Shown: positions 16,672-25,604 of the stretch, piece by piece
Numbering within the stretch: position 1 is the first letter of the stretch
Layout of the letters: every line of letters starts with the position of its first letter
Origin: Sphingomonadales bacterium
Lineage (GTDB): Bacteria > Pseudomonadota > Alphaproteobacteria > Sphingomonadales > Kordiimonadaceae
Assembly (NCBI GenBank): GCA_011088215.1
Contig: JAALKD010000022.1
Coordinates: forward strand, 1 to 50,793
DNA length: 50,793 nucleotides
Direction: 5' to 3'
Program-made: the position numbers and the translations under genes
Notes under the pieces: model-generated
What the model saw: only the letters and a program-made list of their open reading frames with translations
What the model was told of the DNA's origin: nothing
The model's database searches: none

Positions 16672-19600
16672 CTAACGAACAGGTATGCGAAACAACAGCG
16701 TATACATCACAGGCACGAACCCGAGAGTAACAATAGTTGCCACTATCAGACCCCAGGCAATCACGCTGGCCATGCCGTAAAAGAGGGCGCCACCAAACAA
16801 GATCAGTGGAACAAGCCCCAGTACAGTTGTAAGCGTCGTCATCAAAATAGGCCGCAGACGTGCTAGGCATGCCGTGATAACCGCATCCAAAGGCTCTCGG
16901 CCCGCTTCACGTTCAATTTCAATCCGATCCACAAGTACAATGCCGTTGTTGATCAGGATTCCCGCGAGGCTGAAGAAACCGAGCATCACCATAAAGCCAA
17001 ATGCTGCATTCATAATAACAAGGCCAAGAACCCCACCGATCAACACAAGTGGAATGGTCAGCAGAATGATCGCCCCCCGCCTGAATGAATTGAATTGCCC
17101 AACGAGTAGAAGGGCAATCCCGGCCAGCGCCAGCGGCAGCAGAGCAAACAAGTCACCGTTGGCAGTCTGTTGATCCTCTACTTCACCGCCCACTTCCCAC
17201 CGGTACCCAGGGGGCAGGTTCAGGGCATTGAGCGTAGGTAAGAGTTCTTCAAACAAAGCTTGAGATGAAATCGTGGTGTTTCTTGCCTCAATTGTCAGGG
17301 TGCGTTCACGGTTATGACGAATGACCCGCCCAAATTGCCATTCACCGCTCACTGTCGCGACCTGTTCCAAGCCAACAAACGCATCGGCGGTCGGGGAGTA
17401 GATAAGGGCTTGTTGAAGCCCCATGAGCGATGTGCGCATATCTTCCTTTGCCCGGTATATGATCGGCAATGTCTTGTCACCTTCGCGGTACTGACTGAGC
17501 GTGATTCCAGAAAAGGTTGCGTCAAGGGCATCCGCAATGTCACTGGAGGAAAGCCCGGCGCGGCGCGCGCGGACCTGATCAATATTCACCAGGATTTTGA
17601 GGATTTTATTTTCCCAGTCGTGCTTGATACCAACGGTTCCAGGAATATCATGGAGAGCTGCTTCAAGCCGTTCGGCCTGTATTGCCAGCTGGTCGCTTTC
17701 AGGGCCGACAAGCCGCACTTCAAGCAAACCCGGCTGAGTGGAGCCAAACCACATCTTTTTTGCGTCCGCCCTGGCACCGGGCATTGTGCTCCTCATATGT
17801 GCATTGACGCGGTCAACCATCATACCGACATCATTAGCGTCCAAAGTGTTAACAAGGACAAAGGCACGATGGGCATCGGGGTCAACCGGCGAAAGCGCAA
17901 GGAAAAAACGCGGGCCGCCGTTACCAATATAAGCAACATGGCTGTTGATCTCCGGGTTTGCGTCTTTATCGGCGAGCCAGCGTGTTAGTGGGCGAATTTG
18001 GCTGTTCACCTCGCGTACGTCGGTGCCAGCTTCATAGTCGATGTAAACGAGAAATTGATTGCGGGCACCAAGTGGGAAAAACTCGGTTCTAACCAAACCT
18101 AGAACCTGAAGCGAACCAAACAAAAGGCCAACAAGGGCAACAACAAACACCAGCCTTGCAGTCAATAGACGGCCCAAAACCGCACGGTAAATTTTGTACA
18201 TCAGGCCGCTATAGTCTGCTTCCTCTGCCGTTGCCTTTGCGTCTTTAGGTTCAGCTTTCATGAACCAGACGCACATGGCAGGCGTTACTGTCATCGATAG
18301 CAACCATGACGCCAACAACAGGATCGCAACCACCTGCGCAAGCGACCGCACATAGTCCCCGGCGCCTCCGTCCAGAAGCATCATGGGCATGAAGGCCAGC
18401 ACGGTGGTCAATGAGGATGAAAGAAGTGGCAGCGCCAAAGTGCGGCCTGCTTCAATCGCTGCTTTGATCTTGTCTGTGCCAGCTTCCAAACGGACACGGA
18501 TGTCCTCAGCTATCACAATGCCATTATCGACCAGTAGACCAAGCGCGATTATCATTGCAGCAATTGACATCCGCTGGAGCTCAATATCCAGAAGGCGCAT
18601 TACGATAATGCCAAACAGCATAGTAAGCGGCACAAACGAGCCAACGATCAGGCCAGTTTGCAGACCAAGGAAAACCATGACAACAACCAAAACAATAACA
18701 AGCGTTTGATACACATTGGATACAGCGCCTTGCACGGCGTCATCAATCAATTCGGGTTGGAAAGTTGCATACTCAAGCACATAACCAATAGGTAGCTCGC
18801 TTTCGAGCTTCCTCAGCATAGCTGTCAACCGTTCACCGAACTCTACATTATTGGTTCCGTCAACGGTGGATACTGAAATTATGATTGCCTGTTTGTCGTT
18901 AAAATAGACAGGGTTTTCCGGAGGGTCAGCATACTGCCGCGAAATATCAACGACTTCTTCCAGACGAACTACTTGGTTGGTATTGGGCACTGAGAAAACC
19001 TCATCGCGGATTTCATCAACGCTTTCGAAATTGCCTGAGGGTTCGATGATGACAGTGCGACTGTCAGCGACAATTGACCCTCCGGGCTTGATGATGTTTT
19101 GACGTGAGAGCTCGCTAAATACCTGCTGGGCCGAAACACCAAGCTGCGCAAGCTTAGCTGGGTTAGCCTCGAGAAATATCTGCTCTTTCTGCGTGCCCAA
19201 AACTTCAATGCGGCGCACGCCGTCCAGTGTGTACAGCTTGTTGCGAAGGTCCTTGGCTGTATCCGACATTTCAGTCAATGAAAAACCATCTGTCCAAAGA
19301 GCAACTGTTGCAATCGCGGTCAGGCCAACATCATCATAGACAAAAGGACCGGTTGTGCCGGAAGGCAATGAGTTTGCAGCGTCGCCGACCTTGTTGCGAA
19401 TATCCTGAAAAACTGGGTCCAGCTCAGTCACCCAATCATGGACAACAACACTGATTAGCGTTTCGCCGGTTTTAGATGTCGAATCTATATCTTTAATTTC
19501 AGCAATAGCTCTTAAGGCCGTCTCCAGTGGTTCAGTGAGCAAGTCTTCAACCCGTTCGGCAGACATGCCGGGAAAGTAAGCTTTAATCTGAGCGTTGCGA

Positions 19601-19725
19601 ATAGTGACACTGGGGTCTTCAGCGCTGGGATATGACAGGAAGGTAGATATCCCAACTACGATAGCGAGAAGGATACCCATGATGGTGATACGGGAATTAT
19701 TAATTGCCAAACTAGTGATTTGCAT
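16672..19725 (-). CDS. RND efflux transporter permease subunit
   Basis: A 1017-residue inner-membrane proton-driven pump of the AcrB/HAE-RND type. One N-terminal membrane helix (about 13-31), a large periplasmic porter loop with the opening YPSAEDPSVTIRNAQIKAYFPG (read here as YPSAEDPSVTIRN), a block of helices from about 335, a second porter loop and a C-terminal helix block give the usual duplicated plan. The helix-4 motif reads LLVDNGIVIAED, so the second Asp of AcrB's Asp-Asp pair is Asn, a variant that also occurs in other RND groups. GGAGG precedes the ATG. It follows its adaptor gene by 33 bases. No outer-membrane channel gene is next to the pair, so a TolC-type protein encoded elsewhere is probably used. 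Substrates are unknown. Confidence 0.94.
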   Translation of the reverse strand: MQITSLAINNSRITIMGILLAIVVGISTFLSYPSAEDPSVTIRNAQIKAYFPGMSAERVEDLLTEPLETALRAIAEIKDIDSTSKTGETLISVVVHDWVTELDPVFQDIRNKVGDAANSLPSGTTGPFVYDDVGLTAIATVALWTDGFSLTEMSDTAKDLRNKLYTLDGVRRIEVLGTQKEQIFLEANPAKLAQLGVSAQQVFSELSRQNIIKPGGSIVADSRTVIIEPSGNFESVDEIRDEVFSVPNTNQVVRLEEVVDISRQYADPPENPVYFNDKQAIIISVSTVDGTNNVEFGERLTAMLRKLESELPIGYVLEYATFQPELIDDAVQGAVSNVYQTLVIVLVVVMVFLGLQTGLIVGSFVPLTMLFGIIVMRLLDIELQRMSIAAMIIALGLLVDNGIVIAEDIRVRLEAGTDKIKAAIEAGRTLALPLLSSSLTTVLAFMPMMLLDGGAGDYVRSLAQVVAILLLASWLLSMTVTPAMCVWFMKAEPKDAKATAEEADYSGLMYKIYRAVLGRLLTARLVFVVALVGLLFGSLQVLGLVRTEFFPLGARNQFLVYIDYEAGTDVREVNSQIRPLTRWLADKDANPEINSHVAYIGNGGPRFFLALSPVDPDAHRAFVLVNTLDANDVGMMVDRVNAHMRSTMPGARADAKKMWFGSTQPGLLEVRLVGPESDQLAIQAERLEAALHDIPGTVGIKHDWENKILKILVNIDQVRARRAGLSSSDIADALDATFSGITLSQYREGDKTLPIIYRAKEDMRTSLMGLQQALIYSPTADAFVGLEQVATVSGEWQFGRVIRHNRERTLTIEARNTTISSQALFEELLPTLNALNLPPGYRWEVGGEVEDQQTANGDLFALLPLALAGIALLLVGQFNSFRRGAIILLTIPLVLIGGVLGLVIMNAAFGFMVMLGFFSLAGILINNGIVLVDRIEIEREAGREPLDAVITACLARLRPILMTTLTTVLGLVPLILFGGALFYGMASVIAWGLIVATIVTLGFVPVMYTLLFRIPVR

Positions 19726-19758
19726 GATCGGCCTCCGAGCGCGGGTTTAAGGGCGGCT

Positions 19759-20859
19759 TTATTGGCCGATCAATTTTACTTTTTGGCCGTCCCGCAGGAA
19801 ACTGACGCCTGCTGCAGCGAGAATGTCGCCGGGTGCAACCCCCTCCGTAACAGCCAGAAGATTATCTCGCCCCGCACCACCAACAATGGTGACTTTGACC
19901 ACTGTTCCCGTTTCAGGGTCAAATTTGAACACGTGCCCGGAATTCGCATCGTTTGAAGGTGACACCGCAACGAGGGGAACAAGATACCCACGACCATTGC
20001 TTTGATCCGCAAGTACAATAGAAGTATCAGCCGCCATGCCAGGCAACAGCGAAGCTGGTGGACTAAAGAGGGTTGCTTTCACCGAAACGGAGTTGGCAGC
20101 CCCAGCCGCAGAGCCGATTTCCGTGATGCGGCCTTCGCAGCCACATCCTGTGACCGAACCGCTTGAAACCGTCACTGGTTGACCAATTGTTAACCGCGAC
20201 ACCAGCGTATCCGGTACGAGCAGGCTAACTTCAAGTGCACCCTGAGAATTGATTAAAAACGCCGTTTGCCCGGTGGAGACTTCTGTGAACGGGTCGATTG
20301 TGCGGTTCGCAAGCACACCGTCAAAAGGAGCGCGCAGGGTTGCATTGTTCAGATTGCGATTAGCAGCGTTTAATCGTGATTGCGCCAACGTCACGTCATT
20401 GCCAGCGGAGTCGTATGCAAGCTGTATCTGGTCGTAGGTAGCTTTAGTAACCCATCCTTTGTCAAACAGATCTTTCTGACGGTCAAGGTCGGCTTTTTTG
20501 TTGCCAAGAGTGGCTGTTGCCGATTCCAGTTGGGCCTGAGCCGCAGCCACATCAATGTTGAAAGGTTCGGGGTCCAACGTTGCGAGTATCTGACCTTGTG
20601 TGACGGTCTCACCTGCGCTGGCCTCTACCGTTGCAACAGTGCCTGACACATTGTAACTGAGCGCAGACACGTCTGCGGCAGCTATGGAGCCGCTAAAGCG
20701 CCGAATATCACCTCCAGCAGGCTCGCTAACGTAAAAAGGCTTGATTGCGCGGACTATTTCTTCCTGCTCAGGGGGCGGTGCCTGGTCGCATGCACTCAAT
20801 AACGCTATTGCTCCGAAGCATACAATCGCTTTCCTCAGCGCTGGAATGAAGATACTCAT
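19759..20859 (-). CDS. RND efflux periplasmic adaptor (membrane fusion protein), lipoprotein
   Basis: A 366-residue adaptor linking the RND pump to an outer-membrane channel. A lipoprotein signal ends in ALLSAC with Cys24 as the lipidated residue. Then come the membrane-proximal and lipoyl-like halves (ASAGETVTQGQILATLDP), a coiled-coil hairpin (about 95-170, AQLESATATLGNKKADLDRQ) and beta-barrel segments. I chose the ATG at 20857-20859, six bases after AGGGGA, over an upstream TTG at 20880. It is the first gene of the pump operon and is divergent from the K+ channel gene over 84 bases. Confidence 0.92.
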   Translation of the reverse strand: MSIFIPALRKAIVCFGAIALLSACDQAPPPEQEEIVRAIKPFYVSEPAGGDIRRFSGSIAAADVSALSYNVSGTVATVEASAGETVTQGQILATLDPEPFNIDVAAAQAQLESATATLGNKKADLDRQKDLFDKGWVTKATYDQIQLAYDSAGNDVTLAQSRLNAANRNLNNATLRAPFDGVLANRTIDPFTEVSTGQTAFLINSQGALEVSLLVPDTLVSRLTIGQPVTVSSGSVTGCGCEGRITEIGSAAGAANSVSVKATLFSPPASLLPGMAADTSIVLADQSNGRGYLVPLVAVSPSNDANSGHVFKFDPETGTVVKVTIVGGAGRDNLLAVTEGVAPGDILAAAGVSFLRDGQKVKLIGQ

Positions 20860-20943
20860 GCCCGTCCCCTTTTTAAACAACTGTTTACAGCTCGATTTCT
20901 GTTAGCATACTAGGGTGCAGGAGTTAGGGAAGGCAACCAGCAA

Positions 20944-21381
20944 ATGATTACACAGTTATTCATTGGCGGCGTATTGATCGCGGTAACCGTTACGGTACAG
21001 GTGCTGTTTTTTGGCGGTGCAATCACAGTTTTAAATAAGTTCGGTCACAGCCTCGCCAAACCGCCACTGGTCCGAAAAACCATTTTCAGTCTAATTGTCG
21101 TCGTATTGTGGATAATGATTGGGCACAGTGTTGGTGCCTGGGTTTGGGCAGCTGCTTACATAATAGTTGGTGCGTTTGATACTCTGGAACCGGCGCTATA
21201 CTTCTCACTTGTTACCTTCACAACCCTCGGATACGGCGATATTACTTTAGGTTCTGACTGGCGACTGCTGTCAGCAATCACTGCTGCTAATGGTTTGCTT
21301 GCTTTTGGCTTAAGTACGGCGTTTCTGGTTGAATTTCTTTCGGAAGTAACGAAAGCGCAGCAACGATCATCCGAGAAATAA
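20944..21381 (+). CDS. Potassium channel family protein
   Basis: A 145-residue membrane protein with an ion-channel pore. Hydrophobic segments lie at about 5-30, 46-75 and 108-132, and the K+ selectivity filter TTLGYGD is at 93-99, between the last two. There is no RCK or other ligand domain, so gating is unknown. Its 3' end overlaps the 3' end of the convergent gltS gene by 15 bases. Neighbouring genes encode transporters, but no common task is evident. Confidence 0.87.
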   Translation: MITQLFIGGVLIAVTVTVQVLFFGGAITVLNKFGHSLAKPPLVRKTIFSLIVVVLWIMIGHSVGAWVWAAAYIIVGAFDTLEPALYFSLVTFTTLGYGDITLGSDWRLLSAITAANGLLAFGLSTAFLVEFLSEVTKAQQRSSEK

Positions 21382-22572
21382 CTTAATCACAACTGCGTTT
21401 GTGAGATCGACGAAAAAGGCTCCCACCAGCGGCAAGATAATAAACGCAAGTGGTGCAGGGCCGTGCGTCTTAGTAACAGCAGTCATGTTGGCCACCGCGG
21501 TTGGTGTTGCACCCAGCGCAAAACCTGCAAACCCGGCGCTCAGGACGGTAGCCAAATAGTTACGCCCCATCAATGGGAAAAGCACAAACAAAATAAACAG
21601 AACAGTTGCACCAATTTGCGCCGACAGAATTATCATTAGCGGCCCGGCCAAGTCCGCAATTGACCATAGCTGCATGCCCATCAAAGACATGGCAATAAAC
21701 AAACCCAGCGAGAAATCAGACACTACAGCCAGAGCTTTGGTTCTGGCAGGCCAATGCATCTTAGGCATGATGTAGGGCAGTGTATTGGACATCACAATGG
21801 CAACAAGCAGGCACGCCACAAACAGGGGCAGTCTGAAGCCTATTGCCTGCAGACCTTCATTAACAACGAAGCCGATGATGATGGCAATATGAAGGACGAG
21901 GATCACGGCCATAATACTGATGTGATTGATTTGTTCGGTTTCTTCTTTTTCATGCGATATGCCAACGACCGGCCCGTCGATTAGGGGCTCTGAGGCTTTG
22001 GTGCGCTTCAACAATAGTTTCGCTATCGGACCACCGATTAAGCTTGCTGCAACCAAACCAAGCGTTGCAGCAGCAATGCCAATTTCCAGCGCATCAGGGA
22101 CACCGTGTTTAGCAGCAATATCCGGTGCCCACGCGATGGCGGTTCCATGGCCACCAATAAGCGACGCCGAGCCCACCAAAATACCGACAGCACTTGGCAG
22201 CCCCAAAGCTTTAGCCACCATCACACCGATGACGTCCTGAAACAGGATGTAAAACAGTGTGAGCGTAAGCAAAATAAGCAAGGGCCGACCACCGGAAATT
22301 AGGTCGGAGAAACGCGCATTGATGCCGATGGCAGTAAAAAAATAGACCAGCAGCCGGTCACGCGTTTCCAGGTCGTATGCTAGTTCCAAGCCTGTTGTCA
22401 GGAATATTACCAACCCGATAAGGGCCGCGATAATGCCACCTGTTACTGGTTCAGGGATATTGTATGACCGAAGGAAACCAATCCGCCCGTTAAGCTTCAT
22501 GCCAACAAAAAAAACGACTATGCCGATGGTATAGGCAAGGAAACCATCGATCGGAACAACGTTACCCGCCAT
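21367..22572 (-). CDS. gltS: Sodium/glutamate symporter
   Basis: A 401-residue integral membrane protein of the GltS family, which takes up glutamate with sodium. It shows the inverted-repeat plan of about ten helices with the re-entrant loop text GGHGTAIAWAPDIAAKHG near residue 143 and ALGATPTAVANMTAVTKTHGPA near the C-terminus (each given in part). The start ATG shares one base with the stop of the upstream patatin gene (TGATG), so translation is coupled. The K+ channel gene runs into its 3' end from the other strand. Confidence 0.92.
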   Translation of the reverse strand: MAGNVVPIDGFLAYTIGIVVFFVGMKLNGRIGFLRSYNIPEPVTGGIIAALIGLVIFLTTGLELAYDLETRDRLLVYFFTAIGINARFSDLISGGRPLLILLTLTLFYILFQDVIGVMVAKALGLPSAVGILVGSASLIGGHGTAIAWAPDIAAKHGVPDALEIGIAAATLGLVAASLIGGPIAKLLLKRTKASEPLIDGPVVGISHEKEETEQINHISIMAVILVLHIAIIIGFVVNEGLQAIGFRLPLFVACLLVAIVMSNTLPYIMPKMHWPARTKALAVVSDFSLGLFIAMSLMGMQLWSIADLAGPLMIILSAQIGATVLFILFVLFPLMGRNYLATVLSAGFAGFALGATPTAVANMTAVTKTHGPAPLAFIILPLVGAFFVDLTNAVVIKLFLG

Positions 22573-23798
22573 CAGTTAAACCCCACTTCTTCTGCCCTTG
22601 GTCTTTTTTGCCAGAAATTGCCAGTTTTAGCGGTCGCGTAGCCCAAATCGTATAATTCCAACATATAGTCACGGTCAAACTCGCTTGATCTGTTCGCCTT
22701 ATAATTATCTGGAATACTGATAGTATTGAACTCAATACCGTCGCGCTGGGTCACATAATATATACGTTCCACATCTCTGTTTAGCTGGCTTAAAAGTAGC
22801 CCGCTGATTGCGCGCTTAATAATGGAAATTGTTGATACGGGTGCGGGCTCATAAAAGCTTATTGAATTGCCGTTTTGGATAACAAACACGCGGCGCTTGA
22901 GTTTAATGCCCAGGGCCTTGTCTAATTCACCAACCCTGATTTGCGGCGGATAGGCGAAAACCTGACTGGTAACAGCGCCGTCCACATGAAGTTCTGTGAA
23001 GGTTTTCCCCGCATATTCCCACTCAATTGTGACTGGCGGAAAGAGGCCGGGAACCGCTGCCGACGCCAGTATGATACGCCGAATGAGCGGCGCAGCAGCA
23101 TCGCCGCGGTTGCTGGCAATTGCCGTAATGTCCCAGACCGTGGGACGGAGCGCATCAAAATGCGTTGTAAGAACAGATAAATTACGTCCCTTTCTTTGTT
23201 CAGCGGCCAGGGCGCGTACGACATCTACGGTTATGTATTTTTCCAACAGTTCTTCCAGCGGCTTGGTACTGGCCAATGAAGAGCCCCAGATTGCGCTCGC
23301 GATGCCTTCAGTGCGGTAAACCATCTCTTTTGTAATGGATGTGTAGGCTTCGGTTAGCGCTGTATCATAATCTGAACCCAGAAACGCTAGCGGCGCAATC
23401 ATTGCACCCGTGCTGATGCCGGTTACATAGTCAAATTCAGGCCTTTTACCACTTTCGGTCCATCCCGCAAGTATTCCAACCCCAAACGCACCGTTCGCGC
23501 TTCCGCCAGACAAAACGAGTGCATTTGAAACAGGAGTGCCGTCCCCGGCATGTCGAGCTATAACAAGTTCAACGGCAGCCTTGAAACCTTCTTCAACGCC
23601 GTCCGGCAGAGTGTCACCCCACCAACGTTCGGGGATAAGTTGCTGAAAATCGACCTGGCTGAATTCTGCAGCAGTCAAAGGCGTATGCTTAATAGGCGTT
23701 GCACAGCTCGCTGTTATCAACCCCAAAAAGAATATTATGCAGACTCTGGGCACACCAATGTTCCGTCTAATTTGCGTGTTCGTCAGCATTTTACACAT
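22572..23798 (-). CDS. Patatin-like phospholipase, lipoprotein
   Basis: A serine acyl hydrolase with the Ser-Asp dyad of patatins: the oxyanion loop GGSANGAFG, the nucleophile elbow GISTGAM and the DGAV motif, in order over about 408 residues. An N-terminal hydrophobic stretch ends in LITASCAT, a lipobox, so it is probably a membrane-anchored periplasmic or outer-membrane enzyme. Substrate is unknown. The start is uncertain: ATG at 23796-23798 or 23787-23789, both with weak ribosome sites; a TTG at 23825 is also in frame. It overlaps gltS by one base, an unusual partner for a lipase. Confidence 0.88.
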   Translation of the reverse strand: MCKMLTNTQIRRNIGVPRVCIIFFLGLITASCATPIKHTPLTAAEFSQVDFQQLIPERWWGDTLPDGVEEGFKAAVELVIARHAGDGTPVSNALVLSGGSANGAFGVGILAGWTESGKRPEFDYVTGISTGAMIAPLAFLGSDYDTALTEAYTSITKEMVYRTEGIASAIWGSSLASTKPLEELLEKYITVDVVRALAAEQRKGRNLSVLTTHFDALRPTVWDITAIASNRGDAAAPLIRRIILASAAVPGLFPPVTIEWEYAGKTFTELHVDGAVTSQVFAYPPQIRVGELDKALGIKLKRRVFVIQNGNSISFYEPAPVSTISIIKRAISGLLLSQLNRDVERIYYVTQRDGIEFNTISIPDNYKANRSSEFDRDYMLELYDLGYATAKTGNFWQKRPRAEEVGFN

Positions 23799-23894
23799 TA
23801 ACGTTCGCAGGTCACGTATGTTCAACGCGCGACAAAACCGTATTTGTAAAAGTGCTATTATTGCGATACGCTGCGTATAGAAAGCGAGGTCGAT

Positions 23895-24281
23895 ATGAAA
23901 TTATCTTCAAGACGGGTAGCTTTTAGTTTCACAGTAATTCTTGGTACTTCGTTCGCCGTTTCCGGTCAGGATTATGACCGGAACCAGTTTCGCGAGTGCA
24001 AAGAGTATGCTCAGGAAATATCAGGCTATTACGGACGGGTTCCCAACCGACATTTGCCCGGCGGCGCGCTGGAAGGCGCTCTGAAGGGAGCATCAACCGC
24101 AAGTGGGCTAGCATGGCTCGGCGGCGCCAACAAAAAGGAACGCGCACGTGCAGCAAAGCGCGGAGCGGCGATTGGCGGCCTTATTGGCGCACTTAAGCGT
24201 GGTGCTGCAAAAGACAAACAACGCAAAGCCAAACGGCAGTATAGGCGCCTGTTAGACAGATGCATGAACCAACGCGATTAA
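23895..24281 (+). CDS. Small secreted glycine-zipper protein, unknown function
   Basis: I do not recognise a named family. The 128-residue product starts with a likely signal peptide (MKLSSRRVAFSFTVILG, cleavage near VSGQ). Two Gly/Ala-rich stretches, GALEGALKGASTASG and RGAAIGGLIGALKRGA, look like glycine-zipper membrane segments found in cell-envelope proteins. The C-terminus is very basic (KQRKAKRQYRR) and one Cys follows. A GCGAGGTCGAT ribosome region precedes the ATG. The next gene, in the same direction, is an HdeA-like secreted protein. Confidence 0.7.
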   Translation: MKLSSRRVAFSFTVILGTSFAVSGQDYDRNQFRECKEYAQEISGYYGRVPNRHLPGGALEGALKGASTASGLAWLGGANKKERARAAKRGAAIGGLIGALKRGAAKDKQRKAKRQYRRLLDRCMNQRD

Positions 24282-24313
24282 CTGGCTGACCCTTAGGAAA
24301 AGTGAGACAAAAA

Positions 24314-24643
24314 ATGAAATTATTTCGTAGTTTATCAATAGCCGCATTTCTAGCTTCCAGCGTTGCGCTCTCTCCACTGGTTGCCAATGCTGATCACCAT
24401 GAGGCCGGTGAGGGTACGTTTAAATTAGACGCAATCACCTGTTGGGATTTGGGTACGATGGAAACAGAGGAAGAGGCGGCATATACACTCTTGATGCTTT
24501 ATGGTTATCATTCTGGGATAAATAAAAAGATCGAACATTCCGCTGCCGGAATTCAAATGGCACTCGGCGCTGTTGGCACGGTGTGTGAAGAAAACCCGGA
24601 AATGACTGCTCTGGATGCACTCGCTAAAGCGATGAAAAAGTAG
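24314..24643 (+). CDS. HdeA/HdeB-like periplasmic protein
   Basis: A 109-residue secreted protein. The signal peptide (MKLFRSLSIAAFLASS, cleavage near ANADHH) is followed by a compact domain of about 75 residues with ITCWDL and GTVCEENP, two Cys at the spacing expected for the disulfide of HdeA-type acid chaperones, around a helical core (LLMLYGYHSG). The pattern fits the HdeA/HdeB superfamily, but acid-chaperone function is not shown. A GTG 12 bases upstream (24302) is an alternative start. A strong terminator follows. Confidence 0.75.
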   Translation: MKLFRSLSIAAFLASSVALSPLVANADHHEAGEGTFKLDAITCWDLGTMETEEEAAYTLLMLYGYHSGINKKIEHSAAGIQMALGAVGTVCEENPEMTALDALAKAMKK

Positions 24644-24653
24644 CGATTCTACG

Positions 24654-24694
24654 TAGCGCCAGACTTAATTTATGATCTGGCGCTATATTTTTTA
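24654..24694. terminator. Bidirectional rho-independent terminator
   Basis: TAGCGCCAGA and TCTGGCGCTA form a perfect ten-pair stem with a 12-base loop (24664-24675), followed by TATTTTTTATC on the plus strand. It ends the HdeA-like gene. The minus-strand gene stops at 24692, inside the tail, so it may also serve that gene. Confidence 0.85.
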
Positions 24695-25288
24695 TCGGGG
24701 AAAGCCATCCAAAAGCGTTGCCACAGCTTCTTCAATGCCGGCAGTTCCACTATCCAATTCTCTCTTGGATAGATTTTTATTGGCAGAACCGTGCCAAACC
24801 GGGCTTTTCCGCGCGACATCAAACAAATCGATAGAGAGTGTACCTTCAGTGTAATTGTGGTGTGTCGTCACCTCGCGGAATTGTGGGAAATAATAATCAT
24901 AGTAACCGCGCCCCCAACGCCAATTGCCTCTGTACAACCACGGATCAAATGCAGGGGTTGATTGCAGATGTGTTCGTGTTTTTACTTGATCCCGCGCACC
25001 TACGGTAAAACTAACCGCGAAGTCGGCGGACGCTGGGTTTTCAACAAGCTGGTACCCTTTGCCAGACAACGTGCTGATAATTGCATCCATAAAACGCCGC
25101 TCAGCAAGAGGACTGACCGTGTGATCCCCAACTACCGTCATTGGTTTTTCACTTATCCATGCAAAAGTCTCATAGCCACTGAAATCTTGGTCAGGGTCTT
25201 GATCAACGTAAAAATTACCTGTTGAAGCACACCCCATCAAAAACAGGCTGCTTATTAACAACACACAGAATATTTGGACCTTGCGCAT
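24692..25288 (-). CDS. DUF4136 lipoprotein
   Basis: A 198-residue lipoprotein with the signal RKVQIFCVLLISSLFLMGC (Cys21 in the lipobox LMGC) and the DUF4136 pattern: DFSGYETFAWISEKP near the N-terminus, ADFAVSFTVGARDQ in the middle and a late TEGTLSIDLFD strand. DUF4136 proteins are envelope lipoproteins of unknown role. ATG at 25286-25288 is preceded by AAAGGA; an earlier ATG would put 12 residues before the signal. It converges on the HdeA-like gene. Confidence 0.88.
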   Translation of the reverse strand: MRKVQIFCVLLISSLFLMGCASTGNFYVDQDPDQDFSGYETFAWISEKPMTVVGDHTVSPLAERRFMDAIISTLSGKGYQLVENPASADFAVSFTVGARDQVKTRTHLQSTPAFDPWLYRGNWRWGRGYYDYYFPQFREVTTHHNYTEGTLSIDLFDVARKSPVWHGSANKNLSKRELDSGTAGIEEAVATLLDGFPR

Positions 25289-25324
25289 GTTTTTTCCTTT
25301 CCGCTGAAGTCCCATGAGTATCAC

Positions 25325-25604
25325 GTAACCAAATGAAAATCACCTAACTGAATTACTCGGCTCGACAAAGCTCCTCTGGTTTGATTTTTCCAGCATGTGT
25401 CATTTGTTCACCAACACACACAAGTTAAACGATTACTATTTCCCGTGATAGTATGATTTTTTTGTTTCGTGTGATATAGACAACAGACAACTTGATCAGC
25501 TTTGGTTGTCGCGGGATGTATGGAGCTTGGACACGAAAGCTCAACTTTCATCATGAGCACGTGGGCAAACTTAAGGGGCTGAGCCCCTATATGGGAGTAA
25601 GCGG
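25325..25604 (+). other. Long hairpin-rich leader before the EAL gene
   Basis: No gene is seen. Several stems can form: GACAAC with GTTGTC (near 25487-25511), GAGCTT with AAGCTC (near 25532-25551), and AGGGGC with GCCCCT (25574-25588, loop TGA), followed by ATATGGGAGTAAGCGG just before the coding frame. A five-codon frame (ATG at 25591, stop TGA 25606-25608) ends where the large frame can begin. The density of stems suggests a regulated leader, which is an inference. Confidence 0.4.

Noticed and set aside
17314..17988. A 224-codon plus-strand frame inside the RND pump gene
   Set aside because: It lies opposite intact RND coding sequence and shows no ribosome site or family pattern.
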